Assembly (NCBI GenBank): GCA_030705695.1
Contig: JAUZPX010000017.1
Coordinates: 1 to 22,003 of the forward strand
Direction of reading: 5' to 3'
Source: Bacillota bacterium
Lineage (GTDB): Bacteria; Bacillota; Clostridia; Oscillospirales; Acutalibacteraceae
Length of the DNA: 22,003 nt
The position numbers and the translations under genes were made by a program. This document shows positions 18,858-22,003 of the stretch, in pieces. Position 1 is the stretch's first letter, and every line of letters begins with the position of its first letter. The notes under the pieces are model-generated. The model was not told the DNA's origin. It saw only the letters and a list, made by a program, of their open reading frames with translations, and did not search any database.

Positions 18858-21083
18858 TTAAAACCTATCGTGGAATGCCCTTGCAAGAACTTCTTTCTGT
18901 TGCTTTTCATTCAAGGAATTAAACCGTACTGCATAACCAGACACACGAATTGTCAACGTAGGATATTTTTCAGGGTGAGCCATAGCATCTTCAAGAGTAG
19001 AACGATCAAGCACATTTACATTGAGATGATGTGCGTTTTGCGCAAAATATCCGTCTAAAATCGAAACAAGATTATCCTGCTGTTCCGTTTTAAGCTTTCC
19101 AAGAACGCCCGGAACCACAGAAAATGTATTTGAAATACCGTCACGACATACTTCGTAAGGAATTTTAGCAACAGAGTTTAAAGATGCCAGTGCGCCGCTT
19201 ATATCACGTCCGTGCATCGGATTTGCACCTGGAGCAAAAGGCTCGCCAAGCTTTCTTCCGTCAGGCGTTGAACCTGTTTTCTTTCCGTATACAACATTTG
19301 ATGTAATTGTCAAAATCGAAAGAGTATGCTTCGCTCCGCGATAAATCTTATTATTGCAAAGTTCCTTGTAAAATTCACTAACAATTTCTTTTGCAATATC
19401 GTCAACTCTGTCGTCATCATTGCCGTATTTGGGGAAATTACCTACGGTTTCAAAATCATAAGCGATGTTATCATCATTAAATATTGGCTTTACTTCTGCG
19501 TATTTAATTGCACTCAGAGAATCTGCCACAACAGAAAGCCCTGCCATACCGAACGCCATCAGTCTTTCAACCTTTGTATCGTGAAGAGCCATTTGAATTT
19601 TCTCATATGCATATTTGTCGTGCATATAGTGAATCACATTCATTGTGTTAACATACAAACGGCACAGCCATTTCATATAGAATTTAAAACGTTCGTTAAC
19701 AGTTTCAAAGTTAAGCACTTCGTCTTTAAGCGGTTCCATCTCAGGACCTATTTGCAAGCCAGAGATTTCGTCTCGACCGCCGTTAATTGCAAACAACAGC
19801 ATTTTTGCAATATTGCAGCGAGCTCCGAAAAACTGCATCTGCTTTCCAATTTTCATTGCTGAAACACAGCAAGCAATACCGTAATCGTCACAGTAAATCG
19901 GGCGCATGACGTCATCATTTTCATATTGAATAGAATCGGTATCTATAGATACTTTTGTGCAGTATTTTTTAAAATTCTCAGGTAAATCTTTTGACCAAAG
20001 CACCGTCAAATTCGGTTCAGGAGACGGCTTTAAATTATAAAGAGTATGTAAAAAACGGTAGGAAGTTTTAGTTACCATATGCCGCCCGTCCTCACCGATA
20101 CCGCCGAGCGACTCGGTAATCCACATGGGGTCACCTGCAAAAAGCTCATTATAATCGGGAGTTCGCAGCTCTCGAGCCAAGCGGAGTTTTAAAACAAATT
20201 GGTCAATAATCTCCTGAGCTTCTGTCTCGGTAATAACACCGTTTTTCAAATCTTGCTCAAAATAAATATCAAGGAATGTCGATACTCTGCCCAAAGACAT
20301 AGCCGCACCGTTTTGCTCTTTTATAGCAGCCAAATATGCAAAATAGAGCCATTGAACAGCTTCGAGTGCTGTTTTCGCAGGTTTTGATATATCTATACCG
20401 TAAGCTGCTGCCATTTCCTTTAATTTTTTTAAGAAATCAATTTGACGATAAAGCTCTTCAAGCAAACGGATATTCTCATCGTCCATATCACGCTCGCCTA
20501 AGCTTATTTTATCTTTAATTTTTTCTTCAATCAAAAAATCTACACCATACAGAGCCACACGCCTGTAATCGCCTATAATTCGTCCACGACCATAGGCGTC
20601 TGGCAAGCCAGTTATAATTCCGCTCTTGCGTGCTTTTCGCATTTCATCTGTATATACACGGAAAACGCCGTCATTGTGTGTGGTTTTATATTTAAACATA
20701 TCTGTAATGTTTTGTGATAATTCATGCCCATATTGAGCGCAAGATTGCTTTACCATTCGCATTCCGCCAAAAGGATTTACACCTCGTTTTAAAGGCTTAT
20801 CCGTTTGAAGTCCGAAGATAATTTCGTTTTCTTTATCGACATAACCTGGAGCATAGCTTAGCAAAGAAGATACGTCAGACGTATCTATATCAAGAACACC
20901 GCCGTTTTTCTGCTCTTCAATAAGCAATTCTTCATAACGACGAGTTAAAGCCTCGGTTCTTTTTGTAGGCAAGCAAAGAAAAGACTCATCTCCGTCATAT
21001 GGCGAATAGTTTTTTTGAATAAAATCACGCACATCGATTTTTTCATTCCATTTACCTTTTTTAAAGTTCATGTAATTACTCAT
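18858..21083 (-). CDS. pflB: Pyruvate formate-lyase (formate C-acetyltransferase)
   Basis: 741 aa. This oxygen-sensitive glycyl radical enzyme converts pyruvate and CoA to acetyl-CoA and formate without using NAD. The adjacent catalytic cysteines are Cys405-Cys406 (YGIACCVSAM). The radical glycine is Gly716 in RVSGYAVRF near the C-terminus. Other PFL blocks are AYGRGRIIGDYRRVALYGVDFLI, FGARCNIAK, TPDGRKLGEPFAPGANPMHGRD and NVLDRSTLEDAM. Pyruvate-type specificity over glycerol or choline is supported by CCVSAM and by the PflA partner. Two ATGs lie close together. I chose 21083 because GAGGGG is 7 nt from it, against 1 nt for the ATG at 21089. Promoter and palindrome are at 21116-21158. Confidence 0.97.
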   Translation of the reverse strand: MSNYMNFKKGKWNEKIDVRDFIQKNYSPYDGDESFLCLPTKRTEALTRRYEELLIEEQKNGGVLDIDTSDVSSLLSYAPGYVDKENEIIFGLQTDKPLKRGVNPFGGMRMVKQSCAQYGHELSQNITDMFKYKTTHNDGVFRVYTDEMRKARKSGIITGLPDAYGRGRIIGDYRRVALYGVDFLIEEKIKDKISLGERDMDDENIRLLEELYRQIDFLKKLKEMAAAYGIDISKPAKTALEAVQWLYFAYLAAIKEQNGAAMSLGRVSTFLDIYFEQDLKNGVITETEAQEIIDQFVLKLRLARELRTPDYNELFAGDPMWITESLGGIGEDGRHMVTKTSYRFLHTLYNLKPSPEPNLTVLWSKDLPENFKKYCTKVSIDTDSIQYENDDVMRPIYCDDYGIACCVSAMKIGKQMQFFGARCNIAKMLLFAINGGRDEISGLQIGPEMEPLKDEVLNFETVNERFKFYMKWLCRLYVNTMNVIHYMHDKYAYEKIQMALHDTKVERLMAFGMAGLSVVADSLSAIKYAEVKPIFNDDNIAYDFETVGNFPKYGNDDDRVDDIAKEIVSEFYKELCNNKIYRGAKHTLSILTITSNVVYGKKTGSTPDGRKLGEPFAPGANPMHGRDISGALASLNSVAKIPYEVCRDGISNTFSVVPGVLGKLKTEQQDNLVSILDGYFAQNAHHLNVNVLDRSTLEDAMAHPEKYPTLTIRVSGYAVRFNSLNEKQQKEVLARAFHDRF

Positions 21084-21115
21084 TCCCATACCCCTCTACA
21101 AGATGATGTATTATT

Positions 21116-21158
21116 ATTTTACATTTAATACAATATATTGTCAAGTTGCAATTGCAAC
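21116..21158 (-). promoter_or_regulatory. pflBA promoter with an abutting 14-bp palindrome
   Basis: Minus strand: perfect TTGACA (21139-21144), 17 bp, TAAAAT (21116-21121). Directly upstream, with no gap, is the perfect palindrome GTTGCAATTGCAAC (21145-21158). Its position against the -35 suits an activator contacting sigma, or a repressor. I do not recognise the cognate regulator. Confidence 0.75.
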
Positions 21159-21220
21159 AATACTGAAAGAATCTTGAATTTGCAAAAAGATAAACAGCGT
21201 TATTTTCAACAAAAATTAGG

Positions 21221-21247
21221 ACAAATTTCGTAAGCCTTCATACTATA
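21221..21247 (+). promoter_or_regulatory. Mother-cell (sigma-K/sigma-E type) promoter of cotJ
   Basis: CATACTATA (21239-21247) fits the sigma-K -10 consensus CATAnnnTA exactly and the sigma-E -10 (CATACAnT) at 7 of 8 positions. AC at 21221-21222, 16 bp upstream, fits the short sigma-K -35. No sigma-A promoter is visible. Bacillus cotJ is sigma-E dependent, so which factor acts here is open. Confidence 0.55.
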
Positions 21248-21294
21248 TTAAGGGAGTGTATGCCCAAAATAAATGTAAAGGAATGAACATTATC

Positions 21295-21465
21295 ATGGAT
21301 ATGCTAAATGCGCCCGACATGCAGGACATTGATAACATGCCTATCGGCATGGCGTATGTGCCTTGGCAGAAGTGGCAAAAAGTATATAATGACGAAGTAG
21401 CATTGTCACGCGGAACAATTTTTCAGGAACTTGATCTTCCGTTTATCGGCGAGGGGGCGGACTGA
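21295..21465 (+). CDS. cotJA: Spore coat-associated protein CotJA
   Basis: About 56 aa. The body NMPIGMAYVPWQKWQKVYNDEVALSRGTIFQELDLPFIGEG is the CotJA signature (MPIGMAYVPWQxW...GTIFPELDLPF). The protein is small and soluble and assembles with CotJB and CotJC in the spore coat. The start is ambiguous, with in-frame candidates GTG 21256, ATG 21283 and ATG 21295. A transcript from the mother-cell promoter would begin near 21254, making GTG 21256 almost leaderless. AAAGGA (21277-21282) is spaced 12 nt from ATG 21295, so I use that. Its TGA directly precedes the cotJB start. The operon order cotJA-JB-JC is the standard one. Confidence 0.88.
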   Translation: MDMLNAPDMQDIDNMPIGMAYVPWQKWQKVYNDEVALSRGTIFQELDLPFIGEGAD

Positions 21466-21732
21466 TTGGAAATGAGTGAAAAACAAGCACTTTTAAACAT
21501 CATAAATTCAAGCGGTCTTGCCATGTATGACGCTGCACTGTTTTTGGATTCTCATCCGGATAATCAGGCAGCGATGAATTATTTTCAACAGCATAAAGCC
21601 GTACGAGATCAGGCAACAAAAGAATACAGCATGAAATATGGTCCGCTCACTGTTGAACAGGTCGAATCAAACTCCATGCACTGGACTTGGGTTGATAATC
21701 CATGGCCCTGGCAATATGAGGAGGAAAAATAA
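21466..21732 (+). CDS. cotJB: Spore coat protein CotJB
   Basis: 88 aa. ALLNIINSSGLAMYDAALFLDSHPDNQAAMNYFQQHKAVRDQATKEYSMKYGPLT, followed by WTWVDNPWPWQYEEEK, is characteristic of CotJB, including the Trp/Pro-rich C-terminus. The start is TTG at 21466, 8 nt after GAGGGGG and directly after the cotJA stop. An ATG two codons on (21472) is 14 nt from the same site and less likely. Its stop overlaps the cotJC ATG (TAATG), so all three genes are translationally linked. In Bacillus CotJB is needed with CotJA for coat incorporation of CotJC; that role is inferred from the family. Confidence 0.93.
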   Translation: MEMSEKQALLNIINSSGLAMYDAALFLDSHPDNQAAMNYFQQHKAVRDQATKEYSMKYGPLTVEQVESNSMHWTWVDNPWPWQYEEEK

Positions 21733-22003
21733 TGTGGTCTTATAATAAAAAATTACAGTACCCTGTCAAGATTGCAAACCCAAATCCAGCACTTGCCAAG
21801 GTAATAATCACCCAGTTTGGCGGCCCCGATGGCGAATTAGGAGCTGCAATGCGATATTTATCGCAAAGATACACAATGCCATACGGTGAAGTTACAGGTA
21901 TCTTAACAGATATAGGAACCGAAGAACTAGCACACATGGAAATGGTTAGCACAATTGTTCATCAGCTTACTCGAAATATGACAATTGATGAAATCAAAAA
22001 ATC
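21732..22003 (+). CDS. cotJC: Spore coat manganese catalase CotJC, N-terminal part
   Basis: The first 90 codons, cut by the window end. ATG overlaps the cotJB stop by one base, and AGGAGG lies inside the end of cotJB. MWSYNKKLQYPVKIANPNPALAKVIITQFGGPDGELGAAMRYLSQRY and TDIGTEELAHMEMVSTIVHQL belong to the di-manganese catalase fold. Glu35 and the E-x2-H pair (Glu65, His68) supply the first metal ligands; the remaining ligands lie beyond the window. CotJC is an outer-coat protein with hydrogen-peroxide-dismutating activity in the family. Full length (about 190-200 aa) cannot be confirmed here. Confidence 0.94.
   Translation, partial: MWSYNKKLQYPVKIANPNPALAKVIITQFGGPDGELGAAMRYLSQRYTMPYGEVTGILTDIGTEELAHMEMVSTIVHQLTRNMTIDEIKK

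Noticed and set aside
19326..19862. A 178-codon plus-strand frame opposite pflB
   Set aside because: Shadow of pflB; low-complexity aromatic/Cys content and no initiation signals.
1..22003. CRISPR arrays, tRNA or rRNA genes, transposases, phage or defence genes
   Set aside because: No regularly spaced repeats, cloverleaf-capable GTTCRANNC segments, or recombinase/transposase motifs were found in either strand.

Overview
The window is AT-rich, with AGGAGG/GAGGTG-type ribosome binding sites, frequent TTG starts and sigma-A promoters of the TTGACA-17-TATAAT type. It carries a FabT-type fatty-acid operon, a T-box-controlled alaS, a pyruvate formate-lyase operon and spore-coat cotJ genes. Together these point to an anaerobic, fermentative, spore-forming Clostridia member. 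A secreted alpha-amylase and Ser/Thr-rich secreted surface proteins make a starch-using Oscillospiraceae/Ruminococcaceae (Ruminococcus bromii-like) plausible, but that placement is inference.

Layout. (1) 1-2460: the N-terminus of a GH13 alpha-amylase (minus, cut by the window edge), a 60-aa orphan protein, a small lipoprotein and a DUF2804 protein, closed by a bidirectional terminator. (2) 2504-11158: an 8.6-kb minus-strand type II fatty-acid operon in transcription order fabT-fabH-fabD-fabG-fabF-accB-fabZ-accC-accD-accA. A strong promoter overlaps a 10+10 bp dyad that looks like the FabT operator. The acpP and enoyl-reductase (fabK/fabI) genes usually found between fabH and fabD are absent. 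A ~150-bp imperfect palindrome sits between fabZ and accC. (3) 11260-14750: a membrane-anchored BofC-like protein (minus), diverging from an alanine T-box riboswitch and alaS (plus). (4) 14820-16662: a lactate/malate dehydrogenase under a Rex-like operator, convergent with an acyl-ACP thioesterase. (5) 16846-18093: two secreted or membrane-anchored proteins sharing a short ATGQ/TTGQ motif before a C-terminal transmembrane tail. The second is almost nothing but a signal peptide plus that tail. (6) 18096-21158: pflB-pflA (minus) with a clean promoter and a perfect 14-bp palindrome abutting its -35. (7) 21221-22003: the spore coat operon cotJA-cotJB-cotJC behind a mother-cell-type promoter, running off the end.

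How they fit: AccABCD makes malonyl-CoA, FabD loads it onto ACP (encoded elsewhere), FabH starts and FabF/FabG/FabZ elongate, and FabT probably represses the operon. The thioesterase can release free fatty acids from acyl-ACP. The LDH/MDH-like enzyme and PFL are redox and pyruvate-dissipating fermentation steps, each with its own candidate regulatory dyad. The cotJ operon belongs to sporulation. I see no phage, transposase, CRISPR or tRNA. Apart from the palindromic repeat, this is chromosomal core with a few poorly described surface and sporulation genes.
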